64,000 bases of DNA from Stappia sp. (GTDB lineage Bacteria; Pseudomonadota; Alphaproteobacteria; Rhizobiales; Stappiaceae), in the NCBI RefSeq assembly GCF_040110915.1, contig NZ_CP157793.1:1748939-1812938 (forward strand), read 5' to 3'. Position 1 is the stretch's first letter; each line of letters begins with the position of its first letter. This document shows, piece after piece, positions 43,725 through 53,219 of the stretch. The notes below the pieces were generated by a model. That model searched no databases and was not told the origin of the DNA. It worked only from the letters and a program-made list of their open reading frames with translations. A program made the translations under genes and the position numbers.

Positions 43725-44783
43725 ATGGCTCAGGAAGACGATCACAAGCGGACCATCGTCTACGGCGAAACCGCACTCAAGTATATTCGCAAGAACGTTT
43801 TGCCGGCTTATCCGCGCTTCTATGAACTTTGGTACACTTACGCGGCTGGATTCAATCACTCGCTGAATCGCGCGATCAACGATATCGCCGGCAAGGCCGG
43901 TCACATCACCACCGAACAGCTCCAGCAGATCTACAACAGCTTCCTCTCGCCGACGAAGCTGGGCGACCGGATCGACGAGGTTGGCGAACGCATCTCGGAC
44001 GAGATCGCCGACATGGTCGACATTCTGGGCCAGAGCGTCGACAGCGTTTCGGAGTATGGCGCCTCGCTCGAAGGCGCGCAGGAGCAGCTCGAGGATCTCG
44101 ACGACCCGGTGAAGCTGAAGAAGCTCGTCGGGCATATGCTCAAGGCCACGAAGAACACCTCCGCCTCAAACAAGGCGCTGCAGACCCAACTGATGGACTC
44201 ACGCCGCCAGATCGAGGAACTGCAGGAGAGCCTGGAGGCGATCCGCTACGAATCGCTCACCGACGAGCTGACCACGCTCAGCAATCGCAAGCACTTCGAC
44301 CACACGATCGACCGGATGGTGGGCGATGCGTCCGAGACCGGCGAACCCCTGTCGCTGCTGCTGACCGACATCGACCATTTCAAGAAGTTCAACGACACCT
44401 ACGGCCACCAGACCGGCGATCAGGTGCTGCGCCTCGTCGCGCTTGCCGTGAAGCAGAACGTGAAGGGCCACGACATCGCCTGCCGCTACGGCGGCGAGGA
44501 GTTCGCGGTGCTCCTGCCCCATACCTCGCTGCGCCAGGCGGTGACGGTCGCCGAACACATCCGCCGCGCCGTTCTGTCGAAGGAACTGGTGAAGCGCTCC
44601 ACGGGCGAGAACCTCGGGCGCATCACGATCTCCATCGGCGTGTCCTCCTTCACCAAGGACGACACGACCCAGTCGATGATCGCGCGCGCCGACGCCGCGC
44701 TCTATGCCGCCAAGGCGGCCGGCCGCAATCTGGTGCGCTGCGAGACCGACCCCGACGTCCAGAACGATTCCCGCGTCGCCTGA
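43725..44783 (+). CDS. Diguanylate cyclase (GGDEF domain)
   Basis: A 352-residue cytoplasmic protein. The N-terminal half is helical with a coiled coil (about 125-175, ending ESLEAIRYESLTDELT), and the C-terminal half is a GGDEF domain with active-site GGEEF at residues 256-260. The inhibitory I-site, RxxD five residues before the active site, reads KGHD, so product inhibition may be weak. It would make cyclic di-GMP. No sensor domain with a known name was recognised in the N-terminus. Confidence 0.92.
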   Translation: MAQEDDHKRTIVYGETALKYIRKNVLPAYPRFYELWYTYAAGFNHSLNRAINDIAGKAGHITTEQLQQIYNSFLSPTKLGDRIDEVGERISDEIADMVDILGQSVDSVSEYGASLEGAQEQLEDLDDPVKLKKLVGHMLKATKNTSASNKALQTQLMDSRRQIEELQESLEAIRYESLTDELTTLSNRKHFDHTIDRMVGDASETGEPLSLLLTDIDHFKKFNDTYGHQTGDQVLRLVALAVKQNVKGHDIACRYGGEEFAVLLPHTSLRQAVTVAEHIRRAVLSKELVKRSTGENLGRITISIGVSSFTKDDTTQSMIARADAALYAAKAAGRNLVRCETDPDVQNDSRVA

Positions 44784-44866
44784 GCGACCGCCGCCCTCTC
44801 TCCTGCCTTTCTCGATCCGCCGTCTGCGCGCCGGTTTCGCGTGCTTGCAGACATGAGACCTGCTCA

Positions 44867-44901
44867 CACGAAAACAGCCGCGCCCAGGGGGGCACGGCCG
44901 T
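44867..44901 (-). terminator. Rho-independent terminator of the suf operon
   Basis: On the minus strand a 12-bp stem (44890-44901 with 44874-44885, four-base loop, two G-T pairs) is followed by TTTTCG. It lies about 40 bp beyond sufA, between the convergent diguanylate cyclase gene and sufA. Confidence 0.75.
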
Positions 44902-44940
44902 TGTAACGTGTGTCGACAGGCTGTACGGCGCGGTCGAAGG

Positions 44941-45324
44941 TCAGACCGCTCCGGGTGCCCCGCTCTCTTGCGCCGCCGCCGGCTTGAGCGAAACCGATTC
45001 GCCGCAGCCGCAGGCCGACACTTCGTTCGGGTTCTTGAACAGGAAGCCCGAGCGGAACTTGGTCACCTCGTGATCCATCTCCGTCCCGAGCAGGAACAGC
45101 GCGGCCGAGGGATCGACATAGATGCGCACGCCCTTGTCCTCGATGACGTCGTCGCCGGGCGACGCCTCTTCCACGAGGCTCATGTCGTATTCCATGCCGG
45201 CACAACCGCCCTTCTTGATCCCGACCCGAAGGCCGAGGGCCGGCTTGTCGGCATTCTCGACGATTTCGCGCACGCGCGCGGCCGCGGCGTCCGTCAGTGT
45301 CAGCACCTGAAATCTGGAAGCCAT
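44941..45324 (-). CDS. sufA: SufA, A-type Fe-S scaffold/carrier
   Basis: A 127-residue A-type carrier with cluster cysteines in GIKKGGCAGMEYD and the C-terminal ACGCGESV. It is the last gene of the suf operon, 145 bp after sufT. A TTG four codons upstream is in frame, but ATG 45324 gives the normal start. Confidence 0.94.
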   Translation of the reverse strand: MASRFQVLTLTDAAAARVREIVENADKPALGLRVGIKKGGCAGMEYDMSLVEEASPGDDVIEDKGVRIYVDPSAALFLLGTEMDHEVTKFRSGFLFKNPNEVSACGCGESVSLKPAAAQESGAPGAV

Positions 45325-45469
45325 TCTACCGTCCAATCCTTTCGCCGGTTCAGGCGGCCCCTTGGGACCGCCTCACCCGGACTCTCGGAACCGTTCGCGG
45401 TGGCCGGAAGCGGGCAGGAAAAGCCCAAGTCACCGGCCTTCTCCCCCGTAATATAGGAAAGATGAGCGC

Positions 45470-45853
45470 TCAATACCAGTTAAGCGCGACCTTCGCCTCT
45501 TCCGACATGCGGTCCGGCGTCCACGGCGGATCGAAGACCATGGTCACATTGACCGGCCCCACGCCCGCCACGGCGCTCACCGCATCCTCGACCCACCCCG
45601 GCATTTCGCCCGCCACCGGGCAGCCCGGCGCGGTCAGCGTCATGTCGATGGCGACCGAGCGGTCGTCCTCGATATCGACCTTGTAGATCAGGCCCAGCTC
45701 ATAGATATCGCAGGGGATTTCCGGATCGTACACGGTCTTCAGCGCCCCGATGATGTCGTCGGCGAGCCGCTGCAACTCGTCGGCCGGAATCGCACTGGCG
45801 TTTGCGGTGGCGATTTCGGCCTGGGTTTCCGGCGTTGCGATCTGTTCACTCAT
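45470..45853 (-). CDS. sufT: SufT (DUF59/MIP18 family) Fe-S assembly factor
   Basis: A 127-residue DUF59 protein. The core motif VYDPEIPCDIYELGLIY and the conserved Cys in TLTAPGCPVAGEMP are present. SufT proteins help Fe-S cluster maturation, especially under high demand. It starts 7 bp after sufS, so it is part of the operon. Confidence 0.93.
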   Translation of the reverse strand: MSEQIATPETQAEIATANASAIPADELQRLADDIIGALKTVYDPEIPCDIYELGLIYKVDIEDDRSVAIDMTLTAPGCPVAGEMPGWVEDAVSAVAGVGPVNVTMVFDPPWTPDRMSEEAKVALNWY

Positions 45854-45860
45854 GACGCCC

Positions 45861-47114
45861 TCACGCGAAAAAGTCCTGCGCCTTTTGCAAGGCCGCGACG
45901 AGACGGTCGATCTCGTCCGTGGTGTTGTAAAGCCCGAAGCTTGCCCGACAGGTGGAGGTGACACCATAGCGGGCGAGCAGAGGCTGCGCGCAATGGGTTC
46001 CGGCCCGCACGGCAACGCCCTCGCGGTCGATCACCATCGACACGTCATGCGCATGAATGCCGGCCATCTCGAAGGATATGATGGCGCCCTTGCCCTCGGC
46101 CTCGCCGATGATCCGCACCGAGTTGAGCTGCTTGAGCTGGCGGTGGGCATAGTCGCGCAGGGTCGCTTCATGCGCGGCGATCCGGTCGCGCCCGATGGCG
46201 TCCATGTAGTCGAGCGATGCCGCGAGCCCGATCGCCTGGACGATCGGCGGCGTGCCCGCCTCGAAGCGATGCGGCGGATGATTGTAGGTCACCCCGTCCT
46301 CGGTCACGTCGAGGATCATCTCGCCGCCGCCGTTGAACGGCGTCATCTGCTCCAGCAGTTCCGCCTTGCCCCACAGGACCCCGATGCCGGACGGGCCATA
46401 GACCTTGTGTCCGGTGAAGCAGTAGAAGTCGCAGCCAAGGTCCTGCACGTCGACGGGCATGTGCACCGCCGACTGGCTGCCGTCGACCAGCACCGGAATG
46501 CCGCGGGCATGGGCGATCTCGCAGACCTGCTTGATCGGCACCACCGTGCCCAGCACGTTCGACATATGGGTGATGGCCACGAGCTTCGTGCGCGGCGACA
46601 GGGCCCGCTCGAAGGCCTCGAGGTCGAAGGACCCGTCCTCGCGGATATAGACCCATTTCAGCGCCGCGCCCTTGCGTTCCCGCAGGAAATGCCAGGGCAC
46701 GATGTTGGAATGGTGCTCCATGATCGAGAGCACGATCTCGTCGCCCTCTCCGACCCGGTCCATCGCGTAGCTGTGCGCGACGAGGTTGATCGCCTCCGTC
46801 GTGGAGCGGGTGAAGATCACCTCGTCCACCGACGGCGCGTTGAGGAACCGGCGCACGGTCTCGCGCGCCGCCTCGAAGTTCTCCGTCGCCGTGTTCGACA
46901 GATAGTGCAATCCCCGGTGCACATTGGCATATTCGTGCGAATAGGCCTTCGTGACCGCGTCGATCATGGCCTGCGGCTTTTGCGCCGACGCGCCATTGTC
47001 GAGATAGACGAGCGGCTTGCCGTGGACCTCGCGCGCCAGAATCGGAAAATCCCGGCGCACGGCGTCGACGTCATAGGGGGCCGCCGTGTCGGCGGCCGTC
47101 GCGCTCATGGACAT
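45861..47114 (-). CDS. sufS: Cysteine desulfurase SufS (group II)
   Basis: A 417-residue PLP enzyme that takes sulfur from cysteine for cluster assembly. The PLP lysine is in FTGHKVYGPSGIGVLWG, and the catalytic cysteine is in VRAGTHCAQP, the short loop typical of group II (SufS/CsdA). It starts 4 bp after sufD, and the sufD stop lies in its ribosome site (GAGGAG). Confidence 0.97.
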   Translation of the reverse strand: MSMSATAADTAAPYDVDAVRRDFPILAREVHGKPLVYLDNGASAQKPQAMIDAVTKAYSHEYANVHRGLHYLSNTATENFEAARETVRRFLNAPSVDEVIFTRSTTEAINLVAHSYAMDRVGEGDEIVLSIMEHHSNIVPWHFLRERKGAALKWVYIREDGSFDLEAFERALSPRTKLVAITHMSNVLGTVVPIKQVCEIAHARGIPVLVDGSQSAVHMPVDVQDLGCDFYCFTGHKVYGPSGIGVLWGKAELLEQMTPFNGGGEMILDVTEDGVTYNHPPHRFEAGTPPIVQAIGLAASLDYMDAIGRDRIAAHEATLRDYAHRQLKQLNSVRIIGEAEGKGAIISFEMAGIHAHDVSMVIDREGVAVRAGTHCAQPLLARYGVTSTCRASFGLYNTTDEIDRLVAALQKAQDFFA

Positions 47115-47118
47115 GGTC

Positions 47119-48447
47119 TCACTCCTCGGTGTGGAGCCAGCTCCGGATCCGGCTTTCGAAGGCCGCGATCACGGTCTCGTCGCCGATCTCCTCGACCGCC
47201 TCGGACAGGAACGCCAGAACGAGCAGCGTCCGCGCCTCTTTCTCGGGAATGCCGCGGGCGCGCAGGTAAAACAGCAGATCCTCGTCGATCTGGCCGCTGG
47301 TTGCGCCATGCGCACACTGCACGTCATCGGCGAAGATTTCCAGCTCCGGCTTCAGCGACATTTCCGCCGTCTCGGACAGAAGAAGCGACTGGGTCATCAT
47401 CTGACCGTCGGTCTTCTGCGCATGCGGACGCACGATGATCTTGCCCTGGAAGACGCCCTTGGCGTTGTCGTCGACCACCGTCTTGAACAGCTCGCGGCTG
47501 TCGCAATGCGGCACGGCGTGATCGACCACCAGCGTCTGGTCGACGTGCTGGCCCTCGCGCACCATGGTGATGCCGAGCAGGTCGGCGCGCGCGTTCTCGC
47601 CGGTGAAGGCGACGAACGCCTGATGCCGCGCGAAGCCGGAGCCGATGCCAGCCCCGATCAGCTTCACCGCGCTTTCCTCGGCGAGCGTCACGACGGCGGA
47701 GCCGACATGGGTCGTGCCGGAGGCTTCCGCCTGCAACCGCGCCACCGTGAGGCCGGCCGACTTGGCGGCACGGATGTCGGTGAGCGTGTTGGAGAAGGTC
47801 CCCTCGGCGCCGCCGATGAAGGTCTCCAGGATCACCGCCTCGGCGCCCTCGCCGGCGCGGATGATGACGCGTTCGGCGGAACTCGTCGCCGTTTCCGTCT
47901 CCGACACATGCACGATCTCGATCGGCTGCGACACGTTTGCGCCCGCCGCGATCACCAGATCGAGCCCGTCGGCGCAGAAGATCGCGTTGAGGCCCGTCGC
48001 GGCGTCATTGCGCGCCACTTCCGGCAGGTCGAACAGGGCGACGCCCTCCGCCTCCAGCGCTTCGGCGAGCGGGCGCACGGTGACGCCCTCCTTGGCCAAC
48101 GCCGCGACATCGGAGAGATCGGTATGGAAATGCCCGTCGACGATCACCAGCCGGTGTCGCGCGACCTCGGCGTAATCCTCGCCGAGCCGGGCCAGCAGCG
48201 CCTTCGCCGCCGCGTCGTCCAGCTTGGGCGAGAACGCCGGCACGCTCTTCAGCCGCGCCCGCAGGTCGGTGTATTTCCACTCCTCGACCCGGCGATGCGG
48301 CAGGCCGGCGCCCTTGAACGCCTCGAAGGCGGCCGCGCGGCGCGCCGCCACCTCGGCGCCGCCGGGGAGCGCGTCACGCACCTCGGCGAAGGCCTCGGCC
48401 AGTTCGCTCTCGGCGCGCGTTTCCATCTTGCGTGGTTCCATGTTCAT
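47119..48447 (-). CDS. sufD: SufD, subunit of the SufBCD scaffold
   Basis: A 442-residue protein of the SufBD family, with beta-helix core and the C-terminal stretch CAHGATSGQIDEDLLFYLRARG. A GTG at 48471 overlaps the sufC stop (GTGA) and is in frame, but ATG 48447 has GAGGGGA six bases upstream and is preferred. Confidence 0.95.
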   Translation of the reverse strand: MNMEPRKMETRAESELAEAFAEVRDALPGGAEVAARRAAAFEAFKGAGLPHRRVEEWKYTDLRARLKSVPAFSPKLDDAAAKALLARLGEDYAEVARHRLVIVDGHFHTDLSDVAALAKEGVTVRPLAEALEAEGVALFDLPEVARNDAATGLNAIFCADGLDLVIAAGANVSQPIEIVHVSETETATSSAERVIIRAGEGAEAVILETFIGGAEGTFSNTLTDIRAAKSAGLTVARLQAEASGTTHVGSAVVTLAEESAVKLIGAGIGSGFARHQAFVAFTGENARADLLGITMVREGQHVDQTLVVDHAVPHCDSRELFKTVVDDNAKGVFQGKIIVRPHAQKTDGQMMTQSLLLSETAEMSLKPELEIFADDVQCAHGATSGQIDEDLLFYLRARGIPEKEARTLLVLAFLSEAVEEIGDETVIAAFESRIRSWLHTEE

Positions 48448-48467
48448 GACAGTCCCCTCGCTTGCGT

Positions 48468-49223
48468 TCACGCGGCCGCGTCGACGTAATCGGCGTAGCC
48501 ATTCCTCTCCAGCTCCAGCGCGAGATCCTTGTCGCCGGTCTTGACGATGCGGCCACGCGACAGGACATGCACCACATCCGGCACGATGTGATCGAGCAGG
48601 CGCTGGTAGTGGGTGATCACCAGGAAGGAGCGATCCGGCGCGCGCAGGCGGTTCACACCATCGGCGACCACGCGCAGCGCGTCGATGTCGAGGCCGGAAT
48701 CGGTCTCGTCGAGCACGCAGAGCGCCGGCTCCAGCAGCGACATCTGCAGGATCTCGGCACGCTTCTTTTCGCCGCCCGAGAAGCCGACGTTGAGCGGGCG
48801 CTTGAGCATGTCCATGGTGACATTGAGCTCGGCCGCCTTTTCCTTGACCCGCTTCATGAAGTCGGGCGTCGCAAGCTCCGCCTCGCCGCGCGCCTTGCGC
48901 TGCGCGTTGAGCGCGGCCTTGAGGAAGGTCATGGTCGCCACGCCCGGGATCTCGATCGGGTACTGGAAGGCGAGGAACACGCCGGCGGCGGCGCGCTCGT
49001 CCGGCGCCATCTCCAGAATGCTCTCGCCGTTGTAGAGAATGTCGCCCTCGGTGACCTCGTAGTCTTCCTTGCCCGCGAGAATGTAGGAGAGCGTCGACTT
49101 GCCGGAGCCGTTCGGCCCCATGATGGCATGCACCTCGCCCTTGTTGATGGTCAGATCGACGCCGCGCAGGATCTCGGTGCCGTCCTCGGCGATGCGGGCA
49201 TGAAGGTTCTTGATCTCAAGCAT
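48468..49223 (-). CDS. sufC: SufC, ATPase of the SufBCD scaffold
   Basis: A 251-residue ABC-type ATPase. Walker [10 protein letters not shown], signature FSGGEKKR, Walker [16 protein letters not shown] and the switch His in VITHYQRLL are intact. It drives conformational change of SufB-SufD in cluster assembly. A long open frame continues upstream but runs through sufB in another frame and is not real. Confidence 0.97.
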   Translation of the reverse strand: MLEIKNLHARIAEDGTEILRGVDLTINKGEVHAIMGPNGSGKSTLSYILAGKEDYEVTEGDILYNGESILEMAPDERAAAGVFLAFQYPIEIPGVATMTFLKAALNAQRKARGEAELATPDFMKRVKEKAAELNVTMDMLKRPLNVGFSGGEKKRAEILQMSLLEPALCVLDETDSGLDIDALRVVADGVNRLRAPDRSFLVITHYQRLLDHIVPDVVHVLSRGRIVKTGDKDLALELERNGYADYVDAAA

Positions 49224-49270
49224 GTGTCTCGTTCCGTCGATATCGTGTGTGTCGCGAAGGGGGGCTGTCG

Positions 49271-50743
49271 TCAGCCGACCGAGCCTTCCAGCGAAATGGA
49301 AATCAGCTTCTGCGCCTCGACGGCGAACTCCATCGGCAGTTGCTGGATGACGTCCTTGACGAAGCCGTTGACGATCAGCGCCACGGCCTCCTCGTCCGAC
49401 AGGCCGCGCTGCTGGCAGTAGAACATCTGGTCGTCCGAGATCTTCGAGGTCGTCGCCTCGTGCTCGAACACCGCCGAAGCGTTCTTGCTGTCGATGTAGG
49501 GCACCGTATGGGCGCCGCACTGGTCGCCGATCAGCAGGCTGTCGCACTGCGTGAAGTTGCGCGCGTTCGACGCCTTGCGGTGCGCCGACACCAGCCCGCG
49601 ATAGGTGTTCTCCGACTTGCCGGCGGCAATGCCCTTGGAGATGATGCGGCTGGACGTGTTCTTGCCCAGGTGCAGCATCTTGGTGCCGCTGTCGATCTGC
49701 TGACGGCCGTTCGACACCGCGATCGAATAGAACTCGCCGCGCGAATTGTCGCCGCGCAGGATGCAGGACGGGTACTTCCAGGTGATCGCCGACCCGGTCT
49801 CGACCTGGGTCCAGGAGATCTTGGAATTGTCGCCCCGGCAGTCGCCCCGCTTGGTGACGAAGTTGTAGATGCCGCCCTTGCCCTCGCTGTCGCCCGGGTA
49901 CCAGTTCTGCACCGTGGAGTACTTGATCTCCGCGTCGTCCATGGCGATCAGTTCGACCACGGCGGCGTGCAGCTGGTTCTCGTCGCGCTGCGGCGCGGTG
50001 CAGCCTTCCAGATAGCTGACGTAGGCGCCCTTCTCGGCGATGATCAGCGTGCGCTCGAACTGGCCCGTGTTCTGCTCGTTGATGCGGAAATAGGTCGACA
50101 GCTCCATCGGGCAGCGCACGCCCTCCGGCACATAGACGAAGGACCCGTCGGTGAAGACCGCGGAATTGAGCGTCGCATAATAGTTGTCGGTCACCGGCAC
50201 GACCGAGCCGATGTACTTCTTCACCAGCTCCGGGTACTCCTGCAGCGCCTCGGAGATCGAGCAGAAGATGACGCCGGCCTTCTTGAGCTCTTCCTTGAAG
50301 GTGGTGACCACGGACACGCTGTCGAAGACGGCATCGACGGCGACCCGGTTTTCCGGCGCGACGCCGGCCAGGATCTCCTGCTCGCGCAACGGGATGCCGA
50401 GCTTCTCGTAGGTCTCCAGAAGCTCCGGATCGACCTCGTCGAGGCTCTTCGGCGCCTCGGCCGTCTTCGGCGCGGCGTAATAGTAGATGTCGTTGAAGTC
50501 GATCTTCGGGTACTCGACCCGCGCCCAGGTGGGCTCGGTCATGGTCAGCCAGCGCCGATAGGCGTCGAGCCGCCACTCCAGCATCCACTCCGGCTCGTTC
50601 TTCTTGGCCGAAATGAAGCGGATGATGTCTTCGTTGAGGCCCTTTGGCGCCTTCTCCGACTCGATGTCGGTGACGAAGCCGTACTTGTATTGGTCAACGT
50701 CGATCGACCGGACCTGGTCGATCGTCTCTTGGACTGCAGGCAT
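49271..50743 (-). CDS. sufB: SufB, main Fe-S scaffold subunit
   Basis: A 490-residue scaffold on which the cluster is built. Family stretches [39 protein letters not shown] and [17 protein letters not shown] are clear, and the C-terminal [10 protein letters not shown] carries the conserved acidic residue. GGAG lies six bases before ATG 50743. Confidence 0.97.
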   Translation of the reverse strand: MPAVQETIDQVRSIDVDQYKYGFVTDIESEKAPKGLNEDIIRFISAKKNEPEWMLEWRLDAYRRWLTMTEPTWARVEYPKIDFNDIYYYAAPKTAEAPKSLDEVDPELLETYEKLGIPLREQEILAGVAPENRVAVDAVFDSVSVVTTFKEELKKAGVIFCSISEALQEYPELVKKYIGSVVPVTDNYYATLNSAVFTDGSFVYVPEGVRCPMELSTYFRINEQNTGQFERTLIIAEKGAYVSYLEGCTAPQRDENQLHAAVVELIAMDDAEIKYSTVQNWYPGDSEGKGGIYNFVTKRGDCRGDNSKISWTQVETGSAITWKYPSCILRGDNSRGEFYSIAVSNGRQQIDSGTKMLHLGKNTSSRIISKGIAAGKSENTYRGLVSAHRKASNARNFTQCDSLLIGDQCGAHTVPYIDSKNASAVFEHEATTSKISDDQMFYCQQRGLSDEEAVALIVNGFVKDVIQQLPMEFAVEAQKLISISLEGSVG

Positions 50744-50842
50744 TCGTGTCTCCATCCACTGCGGTGTCAAGGACCGCGGGTTGTCACACCAGAACCGGAG
50801 CCGGTCTGCGGCCGGGTCCGGCATTCCCAAACGAAACGAACC

Positions 50843-52021
50843 TCAGGCCGCGCGCCCGGCGCCCGACGAGCGGATCCGCTCCGACAATCGCCGCCAGGCG
50901 GCGAGAAAAACCTCCAGTTCGGCGGCCGTCGTATCGACCCCCAGACTGATACGCAGGGCGCAGCGCGCGAGATCGCGGTCGACGCCCATGGCGGTCAGCA
51001 CATGCGACACCGCCACCTTGCCGCTCGAACAGGCCGAGCCCGACGAAACGGCGATGCCTTCCAGATCGAGCGCGATCAACGCGGTTTCCGCCGAAACCCC
51101 CGGCACGGCGAAGCAGCAGGTGTTCGCAAGCCGCTCGGCCCCGTCGCCGAAGATCACCGTGTCCGGCCATATAGCGCGCAAATCGCGTTCGAAACCATCT
51201 CGCAGCGCCGCTATCTGCTGCCAGACGGCAAATTCGTCCGCCGCCAGATCCGCCGCGACGCCGAACCCGGCAATCGCCAAGCCGTTTTCCGTGCCGGCCC
51301 GCTGCCAGCGCTCCTGCCCGCCGCCGGTCAGCAGCGGCACCGGGCGCAGGCCCGTGTCGCGCACCACAAGCGCGCCCGCCCCTTGCGGACCGCCGATCTT
51401 ATGCGCCGAAAGCGCGGCACTCGCCGCGCCCCAGGCGTCGAGATCGATCTCAAGCCGCCCGGCCGCCTGAACCGCATCGACATGCAGGACGCACCCGGCT
51501 TGCGCCACCACGGCGCCGATCTCGGCCAGCGGCTGCACGACGCCGGTCTCGTTGTTGGCCGCCATCACGCTGACAAGGACCGTCTCCCCGGCCGCGTTCA
51601 ACGCTTGCAGCCGCCGCGCGAGGCCGGCGACATCGACGCGCCCGTGTCGATCGACGGCAAATTGTTCGACCCGCGCCGCCTCGAAGCGCCCGCCCGACAC
51701 CACCGACGGGTGTTCCACGGCCGACACCAGAAGCCGCGAGAACCGGCGCTCGCCGCGCCCCGCCTTCCACACCGGCACAAGCGCCGTGACATTCGCCTCC
51801 GTCGCGCCGGAGGTAAAGGTGACGGCCTCGCCGGCCACGCCCGCAAGCCGCGCGACCGATGCCCGCGCCGCCTCGATCCGCGCCCGCGCGGCGCGCCCCG
51901 GCGCATGCACCGAGGAGGCGTTGCCGCCCGTGCCCAGCATGTCGCGCATTGCGTCAGCCACCGCGGCGCGCAGGGGCGCGCCGGCGTTGTGGTCGAGATA
52001 GATGCCGGTTCCCGTCGTCAT
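50843..52021 (-). CDS. Cysteine desulfurase, IscS/NifS (group I) type, first gene of suf operon
   Basis: A 392-residue class V aminotransferase fold enzyme. It begins GIYLDHNAGAPLR, has the PLP lysine in LSAHKIGGPQGAGAL and the catalytic cysteine in VSSGSACSSGKVAVSHVL, the long mobile loop typical of group I. It is distinct from SufS in the same operon. In Agrobacterium and relatives a gene in this position is called sufS2 (from memory). The frame is open upstream to 52249, but that part is Arg/Ala-rich and is not kept. Confidence 0.93.
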   Translation of the reverse strand: MTTGTGIYLDHNAGAPLRAAVADAMRDMLGTGGNASSVHAPGRAARARIEAARASVARLAGVAGEAVTFTSGATEANVTALVPVWKAGRGERRFSRLLVSAVEHPSVVSGGRFEAARVEQFAVDRHGRVDVAGLARRLQALNAAGETVLVSVMAANNETGVVQPLAEIGAVVAQAGCVLHVDAVQAAGRLEIDLDAWGAASAALSAHKIGGPQGAGALVVRDTGLRPVPLLTGGGQERWQRAGTENGLAIAGFGVAADLAADEFAVWQQIAALRDGFERDLRAIWPDTVIFGDGAERLANTCCFAVPGVSAETALIALDLEGIAVSSGSACSSGKVAVSHVLTAMGVDRDLARCALRISLGVDTTAAELEVFLAAWRRLSERIRSSGAGRAA

Positions 52022-52294
52022 GCCGACGTTCCGTCTCCGTGTCGTCACATGCATCGCGACAGTCCGTGTCGCTGCGGATGTCGCGGCGTGGGGCGTCGCG
52101 ACGCGGGGCACATTGGGTCGCGCTTGTCGCGCCTTTACGGGTCGCACGGGTTGCGCGTTTACGACAATGCGCGGACGCGCGCCGCCGGACACCATGGAAT
52201 CCTTGCAATTCCGCGCGGATATCTGAAATAAGACGACGCTGAATGCCACGCTGGCACACGACGCCCCGCGCGCCTGGCGCGCGTCACCGCGAAG
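52022..52294 (-). other. Long leader of the suf operon
   Basis: About 270 bases lie between the predicted transcription start (near 52308) and the first suf gene. No rrf2/iscR-type regulator gene is present here, though one often begins suf operons in other bacteria. The stretch is rich in CGCGAC-type words. No riboswitch class was recognised. Confidence 0.4.
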
Positions 52295-52311
52295 TTTCGA
52301 ACGATTCTAAA
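52295..52311. promoter_or_regulatory. ICE-like box (predicted Irr operator)
   Basis: The 17-bp near palindrome TTTCGAACGATTCTAAA differs from perfect symmetry (TTTAGAA-N3-TTCTAAA) at one base. It matches the iron control element recognised by Irr in alphaproteobacteria. It lies just downstream of the -10 of the suf promoter, where bound protein would block initiation. The divergent hydrolase gene (52458) might also be affected. Confidence 0.6.
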
Positions 52312-52314
52312 GAA

Positions 52315-52343
52315 GTTGTAGGAACCGGGGGCATCCGAGTCAA
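52315..52343 (-). promoter_or_regulatory. Sigma70 promoter of the suf operon
   Basis: On the minus strand TTGACT, a 17-bp spacer and TACAAC. This is the best promoter in the window by eye. The expected start of transcription (about 52308) falls within the ICE-like box. Confidence 0.65.
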
Positions 52344-52457
52344 GACGGGCTTACGCAGAACCCCGTAGTTTTGCCGCATTCCTGCGGCGTCCACGGCCCC
52401 GCGTGACAGATACGACGGACCCATAAAGGAACACGAGCCCCATGCACGAGGTCGTCC

Positions 52458-53114
52458 ATGCCTGAAGTCATTTTCAATGGTCCCTCCGGCCGGATCGAAG
52501 GCCGCTTCCACCCGGCCAAGTCCCGCACGGCGCCCATTGCCCTGGTTCTGCATCTGCATCCGCAGTTCGGCGGCACGATGAACAACCAGATCGTGTATCA
52601 GCTCTATTACATGTTCGCGAAGCGCGGCTTCGCGGTGCTGCGCTTCAACTTCCGCGGCGTGGGCCGCAGCCAGGGTTCGTTCGACCACGGACAGGGCGAA
52701 CTGTCCGACGCGGCCGCCGCGCTCGACTGGGTGCAGAGCGTGCATCCGGACGGGCGGGCCTGCTGGATCGCCGGCTTCTCCTTTGGCGCCTGGATCGGCA
52801 TGCAGCTCCTGATGCGCCGGCCCGAGGTCGAGGGCTTCATCTCCGCCGCCCCGCCGGCGAACCTGCATGACTTCTCCTTCCTCGCCCCCTGCCCGTCCTC
52901 CGGGCTGATCATCAACGGCGACGCGGACAAGGTCGTTCCGGCCAAGGACGTGCAGAATCTGGTCGACAAGCTGAAGACGCAAAAGGGCATCGTGATCGAT
53001 CACAAGATCATCCCCGGCGCCAACCACTTCTTCGAGTCGCACATGGAAGAGCTGATGGGCGAATGCGGCAGCTACCTCGACCGCCGGCTCGGCATCGAGA
53101 CGGAAGTCGCCTGA
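52458..53114 (+). CDS. Alpha/beta hydrolase (YsgA/UPF0227-like small family)
   Basis: A 218-residue alpha/beta hydrolase. The nucleophile elbow GFSFGAW, the oxyanion-type stretch HLHPQFGGTMNN, NFRGVGRSQG, and the C-terminal acid and base in NGDADKVVPAKD and GANHFFESH are visible. There is no signal peptide, so it is cytoplasmic. The substrate is unknown. A strong terminator follows. Confidence 0.85.
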   Translation: MPEVIFNGPSGRIEGRFHPAKSRTAPIALVLHLHPQFGGTMNNQIVYQLYYMFAKRGFAVLRFNFRGVGRSQGSFDHGQGELSDAAAALDWVQSVHPDGRACWIAGFSFGAWIGMQLLMRRPEVEGFISAAPPANLHDFSFLAPCPSSGLIINGDADKVVPAKDVQNLVDKLKTQKGIVIDHKIIPGANHFFESHMEELMGECGSYLDRRLGIETEVA

Positions 53115-53143
53115 CCGGCCCGCCCGCGCCAACCGCTCAAACG

Positions 53144-53186
53144 AAAACGCCGGCCCTCGCACCGAATGCGGGGGCCGGCGTTTTTC
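53144..53186. terminator. Bidirectional rho-independent terminator
   Basis: AAAACGCCGGCCC and GGGGCCGGCGTTTTT form a long GC stem with a loop of about 11 bases, with A-rich and T-rich flanks on both strands. It separates the plus-strand hydrolase gene from the minus-strand NdufA12 gene and can serve both. Confidence 0.85.
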
Positions 53187-53219
53187 GTTCGGGTCGGCAG
53201 ATCCGGAAACGGGAGCGGA

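Noticed and set aside
52443..52466. Seven-codon leader peptide before the hydrolase gene
   Set aside because: The frame is too short to judge, there is no regulatory amino acid run, and the hydrolase has its own GAGG site.
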